A stretch of 64,000 nucleotides of DNA from an uncultured Caulobacterales bacterium (lineage in GTDB: Bacteria > Pseudomonadota > Alphaproteobacteria > Caulobacterales > Caulobacteraceae), in assembly GCA_903840435.1 (NCBI GenBank), contig CAIMFV010000028.1, positions 1 to 64,000 of the forward strand, read 5' to 3'. Position numbers and translations under genes: made by a program. Positions 42,751-51,832 of the stretch are shown here, piece after piece. Numbering within the stretch: the first letter of the stretch is position 1; the number at the start of each line of letters is the position of its first letter. The notes under the pieces were generated by a model that had not been told where the DNA came from, searched no databases, and worked only from the letters and a program-made list of their open reading frames with translations.

Positions 42751-44484
42751 GTGCGCGCAGAGTTTGTCCGGCGAACGCAACAGTGTCTTGCAGCCCTTTT
42801 GTCGGTCTCGCTGGTTGCCTGTGGCGGCGGCGGCGGTGGCGGGGGCGGCAGTGGAACGCCAACGCCTCCACCAACCCAAACGATTTCGGTTTCTGACGCC
42901 GCGAGGTTCTTGACCCAAGCGACCTATGGTCCGACCGATGCCGATATCAGCGCGGTGCAATCCAGCGGCTATTCGGGCTGGATCACCCAACAATTAAGCG
43001 CCTCCCAGTCTTCGGCCCAAAGTTGGATGGACGCCCAACTCGTCACCTTGAGAGCGGCCAATCCAAAGGCTCAGCTAGGTCAAAGCCAATTTGATCAGAT
43101 CTACTGGCAACAGGCGGCCACCGGGTCTGATCAGCTTCGAGAGCGAATGAAGCTGGCACTTTCGGAAATCTTTGTTGTGTCTTGGCAGTTTTCAAACGTC
43201 GATTCTCGCGGCATGGGCACCTATTGGGATCTCCTCGGAAATAACGCCTTTGGAAATTTCAGAACCCTGCTCGAACAGGTGACGCTCAATCCCCAGATGG
43301 GCCACTATCTGACCTATCTCGGCAGCCAGAAAGAAAATCTGACCACGGGCCAGCATCCTGACGAAAACTACGCCCGTGAGGTCATGCAATTGATGACGAT
43401 CGGGCTATGGCAGCTCAATTTTGATGGCACGCAAAAGCTCGATGCCACCGGTGCGCCGATCCCAACCTATACCCATGACGACATTGCCGGCCTCGCCAAG
43501 GTGTTTACTGGCATCAGCTATTATTCGCCGAACCCGACCAACTCGACATTTTTTGGTGGATCTAAAGACGCCAATGCCGAGGTCACGCCGATGATTTTTT
43601 ACGACCAGTATCACTCAACCTCGGAGAAGGATTTTCTGGGCGTCGTCATTCCGGCATCAACCACAGCCTCCACCGCCGCCGATCTGAAGGTGGCTCTGGA
43701 TACGCTGTTCAATCACCCAAATGTTGGCCCCTTTATCGCCAAGCAACTCATTCAACGCTTCGTCACCTCCAACCCATCGCCCGCCTATGTCGGCCGCGTC
43801 GCCAGTGTTTTTAATAATAATGGCTCAGGCGTCCGCGGAGACCTGGGGGCTGTGGTCAAGGCTGTGCTGACCGACACGGAGGCGAGGGACGCGTCGGTGG
43901 CGACGTCGGCGACTTTTGGCAAGCTGCGGGAGCCTGTCATTCGGCTTGGCAATTGGATGCGAAGCTTTGGCGCGGTTTCCCAGTCGGGTCAGTGGGGCAT
44001 GAGTTCAACCTCGGCTGAAACCCAACTGGCGCAAAGTCCTTTAAATGCGCCCAGTGTTTTCAATTTCTGGCGACCCGGATATGTGCCGCCCAACTCAAAA
44101 CTGGGGGCTGCGGGCCTCGTTGCGCCCGAAATGCAGGTGGTGGATGAGGTCTCGACGGCGGGCTATCTGAACACCATTCAAAGCGCGATCATAAGCGGCA
44201 TTGGTTCGGCGTCTGGCGTCACCGGTGGCGACATCAAGTCCGCCTATGCCAACGAAATTCCCCTGGCTAGCACGCCTGCATCACTCATCGCCCGACTAAA
44301 CACCCTGTTGTTTTCAGGCCAAATGTCGACGGGGCTGCAACAGAGCCTGACCACGGCGGTCTCTGCCATTCCCATTCCAGGAAGCACGGCGACGTCGGCG
44401 CAGATTACGGCGGCGGAAACCCAAAGGGTCCAGTTGGCCATTTTTCTCTGCATGGCCTCTGGCGAATATTTGGCGCAGAAGTGA
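42751..44484 (+). CDS. DUF1800 lipoprotein
   Basis: 577 residues from GTG 42751, with AAGGAGG 5 bases upstream. Lipobox VAC (Cys23) is followed by a glycine run and a TPTPPPT linker. The DUF1800 pattern is clear: DAARFLTQATYGPTDADISA near the start, LRERMKLALSEIFVVSWQFS, DENYAREVMQLMTIGLW, DDIAGLAKVFTGISYY, and QLIQRFVTSNPSPAYVGRV. The family is exported, widespread and of unknown biochemical role. It is nearly always followed by a DUF1501 gene, as here 10 bases downstream. The first codons coincide with a 19-base match to the palindromic repeat at 13634. Confidence 0.88.
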   Translation: MRAEFVRRTQQCLAALLSVSLVACGGGGGGGGGSGTPTPPPTQTISVSDAARFLTQATYGPTDADISAVQSSGYSGWITQQLSASQSSAQSWMDAQLVTLRAANPKAQLGQSQFDQIYWQQAATGSDQLRERMKLALSEIFVVSWQFSNVDSRGMGTYWDLLGNNAFGNFRTLLEQVTLNPQMGHYLTYLGSQKENLTTGQHPDENYAREVMQLMTIGLWQLNFDGTQKLDATGAPIPTYTHDDIAGLAKVFTGISYYSPNPTNSTFFGGSKDANAEVTPMIFYDQYHSTSEKDFLGVVIPASTTASTAADLKVALDTLFNHPNVGPFIAKQLIQRFVTSNPSPAYVGRVASVFNNNGSGVRGDLGAVVKAVLTDTEARDASVATSATFGKLREPVIRLGNWMRSFGAVSQSGQWGMSSTSAETQLAQSPLNAPSVFNFWRPGYVPPNSKLGAAGLVAPEMQVVDEVSTAGYLNTIQSAIISGIGSASGVTGGDIKSAYANEIPLASTPASLIARLNTLLFSGQMSTGLQQSLTTAVSAIPIPGSTATSAQITAAETQRVQLAIFLCMASGEYLAQK

Positions 44485-44494
44485 GGAGCGGCTG

Positions 44495-46054
44495 ATGTCT
44501 CTTGAAACGCCGTCCCGGCGCAAACTGCTGCAACTCTCAGGCGCCCTGTCGCTGCTTGGTCCAAGCATGGCGCCCTTCGCGCTGCAAATGGCCGCGACAG
44601 GCGCAGCGGCTGGCCTCGGGGTTGCCCCTGATTATAAGGCGTTGATCTGCGTCTTCCAGTATGGCGGCAACGATTCGAACAATACCGTGCTCGCGACCGA
44701 TGCCGACAGTTGGGGGCGCTACTTCGCCGCACGCAATACGGGCCAAGACCCCATTGCCTTGATGCCGGTGGGCACGGCGGCGACTGCCGTCGGGCAGGTC
44801 AATCCGGTCACAGGCAGGACCGTCACAAGTGCCGCTCAGCCCGAGGCCTGGGGCGGGGTCTTGCCCTTTACGCCGAAGACGGCGCAGGCGGTTCCAGCGG
44901 GCACAAAAGCGTCGTCGCGCACCTTTGCTCTGCACCCGGCGCTTTCGCCGCTTATGCCCCTATTTTCCCAAGGTCGCTTGGCGATACTTGCCAATGTCGG
45001 CACCCTGGCAGGGCCTTTGACCAAGGCGCAATATGTCGCCAAGTCCGCGCCGATCCCGAAAAATCTCTTTTCGCATAATGACCAACAGAGCACGTGGCAG
45101 GCGGGCACTATTGAGGGGGCCGTGACCGGCTGGGGCGGCCGGTTTGGCGATCTTGTTCTCTCTGGCAATGGTGCGAACACCATCTTCACCGCCATTTCGA
45201 CGTCGGGAAACGCCGTCTTCCTTTCTGGTAATCAAGTAGTTCAATACCAGTCCACCACGCGGACCTTGCCCGCCTTGGCGGTGAACGGTGTCTCTTCAAG
45301 TTCGCTGCTCGGCTCCTCAGCCGCGCCGGCAATTTTACAGTCGCTGATTTCGGATATTTCGCCTGCGAGCAACTTCTCCAGCGACTACGCGACGGTGGTG
45401 CAACGCTCTTTGAATGCGGCGACGACCCTAAACGGCGCCATGGCGGGTGTGGCGGTAAAGGGCGTGCCCGCCGTGCCAACCTATCTAAACCCAGTGACGG
45501 GAGCGACGGTGACCAATTCGCTGGCTGACCAGTTGAACACGGTTGCCCGGATCATTGCCGCAGCGCCTGGGCTCGGTATCAAGCGCCAGGTGTTTTTCGT
45601 CAGCATCGGGGGCCACGATACCCACGACGCGCAAAACACCGCCCAGCCCAACAACCTCTCCATGCTCGCCAATGCCATGGCCTATTTTGATGGCGCCATG
45701 TCGAACCTGGGTGGGATCGATATGCGCTCGGCGGTCACCCTGTTCACCGCATCGGATTTTTCCCGGACCTTCACCACCAATGGCGATGGCACCGACCATG
45801 CCTGGGGTGGCCATCACTTTATCCTGGGTGGCGCGGTCAAGGGCGGCGACATGTACGGCCAGTATCCCACGTTGGGCGTCGATTCCGCCACCTTTACCAA
45901 TCCGGACATGACTGGCAATGCGATCATCCCCACCACTTCGGTCGATCAATATGCGGCGACCCTGGGCAAGTGGTTTGGCGTGGGGACCAGCGATTTAGCG
46001 ACGATTTTTCCAAACCTGCAAAGCTACGCGACCCCGATCCTCAACTTCATCTGA
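44495..46054 (+). CDS. DUF1501 exported protein (Tat signal)
   Basis: 519 residues. A twin-arginine signal (SRRKLLQLSGALSLLGPS) implies export in folded form. The DUF1501 pattern includes LICVFQYGGNDSNNTVLATD, TFALHPALSPLMPLFSQGRL, FSHNDQQSTWQAG, GHDTHDAQNTAQPNNLSMLA and GTDHAWGGHHFILGG. The family belongs to the alkaline phosphatase/sulfatase superfamily, and the GGNDSNN and DHAWGGH segments sit where metal ligands occur in that fold. Enzymatic activity is not established. The gene is co-transcribed with the DUF1800 gene. Confidence 0.9.
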   Translation: MSLETPSRRKLLQLSGALSLLGPSMAPFALQMAATGAAAGLGVAPDYKALICVFQYGGNDSNNTVLATDADSWGRYFAARNTGQDPIALMPVGTAATAVGQVNPVTGRTVTSAAQPEAWGGVLPFTPKTAQAVPAGTKASSRTFALHPALSPLMPLFSQGRLAILANVGTLAGPLTKAQYVAKSAPIPKNLFSHNDQQSTWQAGTIEGAVTGWGGRFGDLVLSGNGANTIFTAISTSGNAVFLSGNQVVQYQSTTRTLPALAVNGVSSSSLLGSSAAPAILQSLISDISPASNFSSDYATVVQRSLNAATTLNGAMAGVAVKGVPAVPTYLNPVTGATVTNSLADQLNTVARIIAAAPGLGIKRQVFFVSIGGHDTHDAQNTAQPNNLSMLANAMAYFDGAMSNLGGIDMRSAVTLFTASDFSRTFTTNGDGTDHAWGGHHFILGGAVKGGDMYGQYPTLGVDSATFTNPDMTGNAIIPTTSVDQYAATLGKWFGVGTSDLATIFPNLQSYATPILNFI

Positions 46055-46075
46055 CACCGCGCCGCGCGTCACTAA

Positions 46076-47413
46076 TTACCAGATCCGAAAGGCCCAAGGG
46101 GCAAGCTGGTCTAGGGGCATGCCGTCCAAGCGCACGGCTTGCGCAGTGTTGCTGAGATTGACCATCACATGGACATGGTCACGCCCCTTGATCCGCTGAA
46201 AGGCAAACACCTTAGGATTGCCAGTGTCGTGGATGACGAGGTTTCCGCTCTCCATCTCACTTTCGAGTGCGGGGTGGTGGTGTTTTAGGCGGATGAGCTT
46301 TTGATAAAATTCCGTGCGCTCAAAATGCTTCCAGGCGATCGGGTCTTTGTCAAAAAAGGCCAGCCGCTTGTCGAGCACGGCCTCCTGGCCACCATAGATT
46401 AAGGGCATGCCGGGCAGGGTCGCGGCCAGAACCGCCATGGCTTCGGCGCCATCGCCATAGAGTTCCTGGTCGGTTCCGTTCCAGGCATTTTCGTCATGGT
46501 CGCTGATGAAGGTCATCCGATAGGCGCCGCGCGGATAGGTGCGCGCCGGTTTGGCGTAATAGGCCGCCAGATCGTCAGCGTCGGCCTGACCTCGGGCCAC
46601 CTTGATCAACAGGTGGTAGAGACCCCAGTCATAGGTCATGTCAAAGGCCTTGGCCTGCATTTCCGGTGTATCGGCTTCGGCCAACATAAAGACCGGTTTC
46701 ACACGCGAAAGCTGCTCCCGCGCCTCATTCCAAAACGCCACAGGCAGGGTCCAGGCCACATCGCAGCGAAACCCATCAATATCAGCCGCCTTTAGCCAAT
46801 AGCGCATGGCCGCGATCATGCCCTGGCGTACCTCAGGCTTGGCATAGTCGAGGCCTATGACGTCGGCCCAGACCTCTTCATGGTGATCGCTGAGATCGAC
46901 ATAGTGATAGCCTTCCAACGCGCCCTTGGCGTCTTTCTTGTACCAGTCAGGATGCTGGTTGACCCAGACATTGTCCCAACCCGTATGGTTGGCCACCCAG
47001 TCCAGAATGACCTTGAACCCCAATCTGTGGGCCTCGCGCACCAGATGCTGGAAGTCCGCCAGATCGCCAAACTCCGGATTGACCGCGTAATAGTCGCGAA
47101 CCGCATAGGGACTGCCCAGCGTGCCTTTGCGATTTTTGACGCTGATCGGCTGGATCGGCATGATCCATAAAATATCGACGCCCATCCGCCGCAAACGCGG
47201 CAAATGCCGCTCAAAGGCAGCAAAGGTGCCTTCGGGCGTATATTGGCGGATGTTCACCTCATAGATAGTGGCCGACCGCGCCCAAGCCGGATGCACAACC
47301 TCGGTCGCCGAGGTCGTCAGGGGCAGGGGGGCAGAGAGGTTCCCCGCCCGCGCGCTGCAAAAGGTTGCGAAGGCGGCAAGGGTCGCGATGGTCAAGCGAA
47401 AAAAAGCAGTCAT
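46076..47413 (-). CDS. Secreted GH13 alpha-amylase-family enzyme
   Basis: 445 residues with a signal peptide (FFRLTIATLAAFATFCSARA). The four GH13 regions are present: I DWVANH (in KVILDWVANHTGWDN), II GFRCDVAW with the nucleophile Asp, III MLAEAD with the acid/base Glu, and IV ISDHDEN with the transition-state Asp. A short C-terminal beta domain ends the protein. Length and the IMPIQP segment near the first barrel strands fit small periplasmic or secreted maltodextrin-cleaving amylases. No TonB receptor or MalT-type gene is adjacent. Confidence 0.92.
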   Translation of the reverse strand: MTAFFRLTIATLAAFATFCSARAGNLSAPLPLTTSATEVVHPAWARSATIYEVNIRQYTPEGTFAAFERHLPRLRRMGVDILWIMPIQPISVKNRKGTLGSPYAVRDYYAVNPEFGDLADFQHLVREAHRLGFKVILDWVANHTGWDNVWVNQHPDWYKKDAKGALEGYHYVDLSDHHEEVWADVIGLDYAKPEVRQGMIAAMRYWLKAADIDGFRCDVAWTLPVAFWNEAREQLSRVKPVFMLAEADTPEMQAKAFDMTYDWGLYHLLIKVARGQADADDLAAYYAKPARTYPRGAYRMTFISDHDENAWNGTDQELYGDGAEAMAVLAATLPGMPLIYGGQEAVLDKRLAFFDKDPIAWKHFERTEFYQKLIRLKHHHPALESEMESGNLVIHDTGNPKVFAFQRIKGRDHVHVMVNLSNTAQAVRLDGMPLDQLAPWAFRIW

Positions 47414-47466
47414 CGCAACAACTCCCGGGGGGCGGTGGGTTAGCCCGAAGACCGTCGTGAGGGAGG

Positions 47467-47558
47467 TGGCGGTGACGCAGGGATTCGAACCCTGGATACC
47501 CTTTAGGGGGTATGACGATTTAGCAAACCGTTGCCTTCAGCCGCTCGGCCACGTCACC
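47467..47558 (-). tRNA. tRNA-Ser (anticodon GCU)
   Basis: Read on the minus strand, GGTGACG pairs with CGTCACC, followed by discriminator G and encoded CCA. The anticodon stem ACGGT/ATCGT holds loop TTGCTAA, giving GCU (AGC/AGU serine codons). A long variable arm (ATACCC/GGGTAT) is typical of tRNA-Ser. The T arm has GTTCGAA. Confidence 0.97.
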
Positions 47559-47568
47559 TTGAAGCGTC

Positions 47569-47597
47569 GAGATAGCGGCTCTTAGGGCGCTTGGCAA
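47569..47597 (-). promoter_or_regulatory. Promoter of tRNA-Ser
   Basis: On the minus strand TTGCCA (47592-47597) and CTATCTC (-10 at 47569-47574) are separated by 17 bases. The tRNA begins 10 bases further on. This fits the housekeeping promoter form of alphaproteobacteria. Confidence 0.55.
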
Positions 47598-47599
47598 TC

Positions 47600-47615
47600 G
47601 CGCTTTCGCAAGCGC
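47600..47615 (-). terminator. Hairpin downstream of the symporter gene
   Basis: GCGCTT-TCGC-AAGCGC, a perfect 6-bp stem 11 bases after the symporter stop and just before the tRNA-Ser promoter. No T-run follows. Confidence 0.38.
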
Positions 47616-47626
47616 TTGCACAGACC

Positions 47627-48859
47627 TCAGCCGAGATGGCTTTCCGCCTCCAACTCATTCTCCCATTTGGCGACGGCGGCGGCGGCGATGGAATTGCCGA
47701 GCACATTGGTGCAGGCTCGCGCCATGTCGAGGAACTGGTCAACGCCGAGCACCAGCAAGAGCCCCGCCTCTGGAATATGGAAGAAGGGCAGCACGGCGGC
47801 CACCACCACCAGCGAGGCGCGCGGCACGCCCGCTATGCCTTTCGAGGTGATCATCAAAATGCCACCCAAGAGCAGCTTTTGGCCCAGGTCGAGAGGGATA
47901 TTGTAAAGCTGGGCGATGAAGAGGCTGGCAAAGGTCGTGTACATCATCGAGCCGCCCAGATTGAAGCTATAGCCCAAGGGCAGCACGAAGGCAGCGATGC
48001 GCGAGGACACGCCAAACCGCTCTAGACCGGCGAGCAGGCTTGGATAGGCAGCCTCTGAGCTTGCCGTCGAAAAAGCGATCAGGGCTGGACCCTTGACATG
48101 GTTGAGGAGTGACGGAAGCCGGTGCTTCAGCACCGCCCAGCCCGCACCGATCAGGACGAGCCAAAGGAGCCCCAGCGACAGATAAAAGCCGCCGACAAAG
48201 CGGGCATAGGTCAGGAGGACTTCGAGGCCGTGGGTGGCGACGCTGGCGGCGATGGCGGAAAAGACCGCAAAGGGGGCAATGACCATCACATAGTCGACGA
48301 TCTTCAACATCACCTCTGCGGTTTGGTCGAGCAATTCGAGTACGCCCGCAGCACGCCCGCCGAGCGCGGATATGGCGGGCCCGGCGAACAGCGAAAACAC
48401 CACGATCTGCAAGACCTCATTCTTGGCCATGGCATCGATGACGGAGGCCGGGAAGACGTGGGCCAGGAACCCCTTTAAGCTCAGGTCAGCCTTGACCGCC
48501 GTCACATCAGCCGGTGGCGGCGGCAGGTGGGCGCCTGCGCCCGGTTGCAGAAGGCTCGCCATTGCAAGGCCAATCCCTAGCGAAATAAAGCCCGCCGCCA
48601 AAAACCAGCCCATGGTTTGCAACCCGGCGCGCCCTGCGGCCTTGCCGCCGCCCATATGGGCGACGCCTGCGGTCAGCGAAGCAAAGACCAGCGGTGCGAT
48701 CACCATTTTGATCAGGGTCAGGAAAACCCACGTGATCAGCCCAAGATAACCCGCCGCCTCCTCGGTGCCATGGGGCGTCAGTCCGCTGTGTAGGGCAGCG
48801 CCTACGGCCAAGCCCAAGGCCAGCGCAAGACCGATCAAAAGCGTGAAATGCCGTTTCAA
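47627..48859 (-). CDS. Dicarboxylate/amino acid:cation symporter (DAACS family)
   Basis: 410 residues with eight membrane helices and two re-entrant loops. Family motifs: ALIAFSTASSEAAYPSLLAG (serine-rich first re-entrant loop), VLPLGYSFNLGGSMMYTTFA (helix 7 region, the NMDGT-like site reading NLGGS), and VVAAVLPFFHIPEAGLLLVL with the second loop near it. These transporters import C4-dicarboxylates, glutamate or aspartate with protons or sodium. The divergence at the NMDGT-like site makes the substrate uncertain. The gene stands alone between tRNA-Ser and the receiver-domain gene. Confidence 0.9.
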   Translation of the reverse strand: MKRHFTLLIGLALALGLAVGAALHSGLTPHGTEEAAGYLGLITWVFLTLIKMVIAPLVFASLTAGVAHMGGGKAAGRAGLQTMGWFLAAGFISLGIGLAMASLLQPGAGAHLPPPPADVTAVKADLSLKGFLAHVFPASVIDAMAKNEVLQIVVFSLFAGPAISALGGRAAGVLELLDQTAEVMLKIVDYVMVIAPFAVFSAIAASVATHGLEVLLTYARFVGGFYLSLGLLWLVLIGAGWAVLKHRLPSLLNHVKGPALIAFSTASSEAAYPSLLAGLERFGVSSRIAAFVLPLGYSFNLGGSMMYTTFASLFIAQLYNIPLDLGQKLLLGGILMITSKGIAGVPRASLVVVAAVLPFFHIPEAGLLLVLGVDQFLDMARACTNVLGNSIAAAAVAKWENELEAESHLG

Positions 48860-49014
48860 TGGGAGGCCCTCGAGAACTTTCAGATTGAGACGATTAGGGT
48901 TGGGACCGGCTTATGGCAAGGCGCTTAAGGCGGAGCGGCGCGCGCGTCGGGTTGTCACTGCGCTAATTTGTCGCACTTTTGTGCAGTTGCTGTTGCTGCA
49001 GCGGGTGCAAAAAA

Positions 49015-49055
49015 CGCGTATAACGAGTTTAAACGATAAATACTCGTATCACGCG
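49015..49055. promoter_or_regulatory. Large imperfect inverted repeat before the receiver gene
   Basis: CGCGT (49015-49019) pairs with ACGCG (49051-49055), and ACGAGT (49023-49028) with ACTCGT (49042-49047). Three mismatched bases separate the two arm segments. The AT-rich centre lies about 40-80 bases before the start at 49095. It may be an operator or a leader hairpin. Confidence 0.4.
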
Positions 49056-49094
49056 TGTTTATTGCAGTCTTGAGTGCTATCTAAAGGCGAATTT

Positions 49095-49526
49095 ATGCCG
49101 AGCCCAATGCCGTCCTCACTTCAAAGCCCCGTCGATGACGCGGCGGTTGCGCCCCACCTGTGTCGCGCGCTGGTGATTGATGCCGAAGAGCTCGTGGCGC
49201 TCGACCTTCGCCGCGTCTTATCCGCAAGCCCGCTCAACGGTACCACCTGTCGGTGTGATTGCGCCACCGGTGCCGACGCGGCGCTCCAGCGACTTCACGC
49301 CTTCCACTATGATCTGGTGATTTTGGATATTCGCGAACTGGAAGGCCGCGACGACCTGCGCGATCAGCTAAAACGGCAGGGGTGTGCAGTCCTCTTCGCA
49401 ACGGCCTTTCCCGAGCGGATCGCCGCCCTAGGTTTGCACGGCCATGAACCCGTGCTGGTGAAGCCGTTCTCCGAGGCGAGCGCCAAGGCTCAGATCGTTG
49501 CCTGCCTCGATCAGGCGAACGCCTAA
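49095..49526 (+). CDS. Single-domain response regulator (receiver only)
   Basis: 143 residues from the ATG at 49095, preceded by AAAGGCGA; a GTG 21 bases earlier is less likely. One receiver domain: acidic pocket DAEEL near the first strand, phosphoacceptor Asp in LVILDIRELEG, Thr/Ala in LFATAF and Lys in LVKPFS. No output domain follows, so it acts by protein contact, as CheY-like or FixJ-inhibiting regulators do. A variable N-terminal tail of about 25 residues precedes the domain. No kinase gene is adjacent on the same strand. Confidence 0.82.
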   Translation: MPSPMPSSLQSPVDDAAVAPHLCRALVIDAEELVALDLRRVLSASPLNGTTCRCDCATGADAALQRLHAFHYDLVILDIRELEGRDDLRDQLKRQGCAVLFATAFPERIAALGLHGHEPVLVKPFSEASAKAQIVACLDQANA

Positions 49527-49558
49527 GGGCAAACTCGCGTCGGCTTCGGCCTGTCCGC

Positions 49559-50380
49559 TTACGGCGGAGTTGTCGGCTTGAGCATCGCTTGGGGCCTGTG
49601 TTCCATGGCCTTTTTTCGGGCGAGGAACACGGCTTCAATGGGGGTCTTGGGAAGCTCGCTGAAGACAAGATACCCGCGCGCCGCGCGGTCAAGCGCTTGG
49701 AACCGACGATGGGCCGCCGCTCGCCAGTCGTCACGGGTAATGTGGTCATTCAAATTTGCTGCGGCGGACGCTACAGGTTCCGGATCGGGAAAATAGCTGA
49801 ACACACCCGCGCCTTGGGGCAAGGTATCGCCAGCCTTAGCCGCTTGATTGGAGAGGGGACCGCCTTGCGGCGCGCCCGGACCGCGCCGACGACCGCTTTC
49901 GTCGTCCGGCAGGCCAAGGGACGCATCCATGCCCTCGCCCGCTCTTAGCCCGCCGACATTGGGTTGAATCTCCGGCGCGACCACCTTTTCGTAATCGGCC
50001 ACTTCAAACCCATCGATCACGCCGTCATGATTGGTATCGAGCCGGTCAAAGAACCGGTCGGCATCTTTGACAAATTCAGCTTCGGTCAAATGGCCGTCAT
50101 GGGCGAGATTGGCGCCGTCGAACCAAGCCTTGGCGGCGTATGGGTCGGTCGGCCCGCCACGGAACGGTTCCCCCATGGGACTGAAAAAAACGTTGAAGTT
50201 GACTTGGCGATGCGGGCCGCCCGCAAACTCTCCACCGCCGCGTCCGCGATCCCCGCCACGCTCGGGCCGGTCACCTCCTGCGCAGGCCGTCAGGCTGCAG
50301 GCGGCGGCTGCGACCACAGCCGCAGTGATCAGCCCCCGTAAAGCGCCGGGGCGCAAAGGCGAGCGGGCGTTCAGCGTCAT
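49559..50380 (-). CDS. EF-hand lipoprotein
   Basis: 273 residues. Lipobox LTAC (Cys33) is followed by a glycine/arginine-rich linker. A canonical calcium-binding loop DTNHDGVIDGFE is preceded by a degenerate one (ANLAHDGHLTEAE) in normal EF-hand spacing. Further acidic segments (LNDHITRDDW, LDRAARGYLVFSE) look like a second, partly lost pair. The protein should sit at the periplasmic face. It is encoded right after the two-component pair on the same strand (10 bases), suggesting a sensor or target linked to that system. Confidence 0.82.
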   Translation of the reverse strand: MTLNARSPLRPGALRGLITAAVVAAAACSLTACAGGDRPERGGDRGRGGGEFAGGPHRQVNFNVFFSPMGEPFRGGPTDPYAAKAWFDGANLAHDGHLTEAEFVKDADRFFDRLDTNHDGVIDGFEVADYEKVVAPEIQPNVGGLRAGEGMDASLGLPDDESGRRRGPGAPQGGPLSNQAAKAGDTLPQGAGVFSYFPDPEPVASAAANLNDHITRDDWRAAAHRRFQALDRAARGYLVFSELPKTPIEAVFLARKKAMEHRPQAMLKPTTPP

Positions 50381-50389
50381 GAGGTGATC

Positions 50390-51832
50390 CTATCCTGGAA
50401 ATGTTACGCGGGCGATCAAGCCATGGGGCACGCGGTTATGCAGGCTCGCGTCACCGCCATGGGCGCGCGCCAGGGTGCGGACGGTGGCGAGGCCGAGCCC
50501 CGCACCCCCCGTTTGGCGACTACGCGACGGCTCAAGCCGCACAAAGGGCTCGAACACACGTTCCAGATCGGTGACCGCGAGGCCCGGGCCATCGTCCTCG
50601 ACTTCCAAGGTCGCGACGCCATCTATGCGCAATACACGCACGCGGGCGCGTTCGCCAAATTTCACCGCATTGACGATCAAATTGGAAACCAGCCGTCTCA
50701 GCCCCAATGTATCGCCTTCGATCACCACGCGTTGTGATGCCGCGACCTGTACATCCATGCCGGTTTCGGCCATTTCGACCGCGACCGTCTCCACCAAGAC
50801 GCTGAGATCGAGTTTCTGCCGATTGGCGGGCTGACTGGCATCGCGGACAAAGGCCAGCGCGGCGGCGATCATGGCCTCCATCTCGTCGAGTTCAGCAACG
50901 AGCTTGGGTTGTAACTCCTCCGGGGCCTGTTCGATCCGGAACCGCAGCCGCGTTAGCGGTGTTCTTAGGTCATGGGCGACCGCAGCGATCATCGAGGTCC
51001 GGTCCTGGACGTATTTTTGGATCTGCTCCTGCATCTCGTTAAAGGCTTCCGCTGCGACGCCGACCTCGCGCGGGCCTTCAATGGCAAGGGGCGGCGCGGC
51101 GGGGTTGCGTCCGAGCTGCCGCGCGGCTTCTGCAAAGGCAATGATCGGCGCCGCCAAACCCTTGGCGAACAAATAGGCGAGCGGGGCGAGCACCAGAAAT
51201 GAGGTGACGAAGGCCAGCAAGACGCGCTTTCGCCAGTCCGCCGCTGGGCCAAATTCCATTACCTTGGCAACCACCCATCGATGTTCTGCGGTCTTGACTC
51301 CGACTAGGAAAGGCGCGGTCAGCATGGGTTCTAAGGGTTGACTTCCCTGCGCGATGAACGTGCCCGCACGCGGTCCAAAGGCTGAACACCTGGTCGCGGT
51401 TTGCATCCCGGGCGTGGGTCCGCCACTGGGTGCCTGCCACGCGGACCGATTATAACGCTGGGTGAGCGCGTTGGAATCGATGCGGCGGTCAACCACCACC
51501 TGATCGTCTGGCACGTCCAGAGCGGCGGCAACGTCTGACGCCATGCGACATTCGAGGCGGCCCATCCTGCCTGTCCAATTGCTCGGCGCGGGATAATGGT
51601 CGGCCACAAAGGCCTTCAAACTATGGCCATTGTGACTTTGGACCTCGACGCCAGGGGTCTTTAAGGCCTGGGCCACTTCTCCCGCCCGATACATTTCAAG
51701 GGGTGGGGGCGGCAGGATCAGGGCGACGGCGGTTTGGACCGCGAAGGCCGCGAACAGGCTCAACACCGTGAGCCCCATGACCTGAAAGGTCAGCGAAATC
51801 GATCGCGGCTTCCGCGACAGGCTTCTCTTCAC
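50390..51832 (-). CDS. Sensor histidine kinase
   Basis: 480 residues. Two membrane helices (about 20-40 and 203-223) enclose a periplasmic sensor domain. A HAMP linker (224-276), HisKA with His287 (AVAHDLRTPLTRLRF) and an ATPase domain follow, with NLIVNAVKFGERARV, EDDGPGL and TGGAGLGLATVR. It phosphorylates the OmpR-type regulator encoded just upstream; its start overlaps that gene's stop by 4 bases. The EF-hand lipoprotein follows 10 bases later. The sensed signal is unknown, though divalent cations are a reasonable guess from the context. Confidence 0.93.
   Translation of the reverse strand: MKRSLSRKPRSISLTFQVMGLTVLSLFAAFAVQTAVALILPPPPLEMYRAGEVAQALKTPGVEVQSHNGHSLKAFVADHYPAPSNWTGRMGRLECRMASDVAAALDVPDDQVVVDRRIDSNALTQRYNRSAWQAPSGGPTPGMQTATRCSAFGPRAGTFIAQGSQPLEPMLTAPFLVGVKTAEHRWVVAKVMEFGPAADWRKRVLLAFVTSFLVLAPLAYLFAKGLAAPIIAFAEAARQLGRNPAAPPLAIEGPREVGVAAEAFNEMQEQIQKYVQDRTSMIAAVAHDLRTPLTRLRFRIEQAPEELQPKLVAELDEMEAMIAAALAFVRDASQPANRQKLDLSVLVETVAVEMAETGMDVQVAASQRVVIEGDTLGLRRLVSNLIVNAVKFGERARVRVLRIDGVATLEVEDDGPGLAVTDLERVFEPFVRLEPSRSRQTGGAGLGLATVRTLARAHGGDASLHNRVPHGLIARVTFPG

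Noticed and set aside
40615-42840. Glycine runs in the lipoproteins as DNA repeats of a mobile element
   Set aside because: They are low-complexity codons just after the lipobox, a common linker in such lipoproteins.
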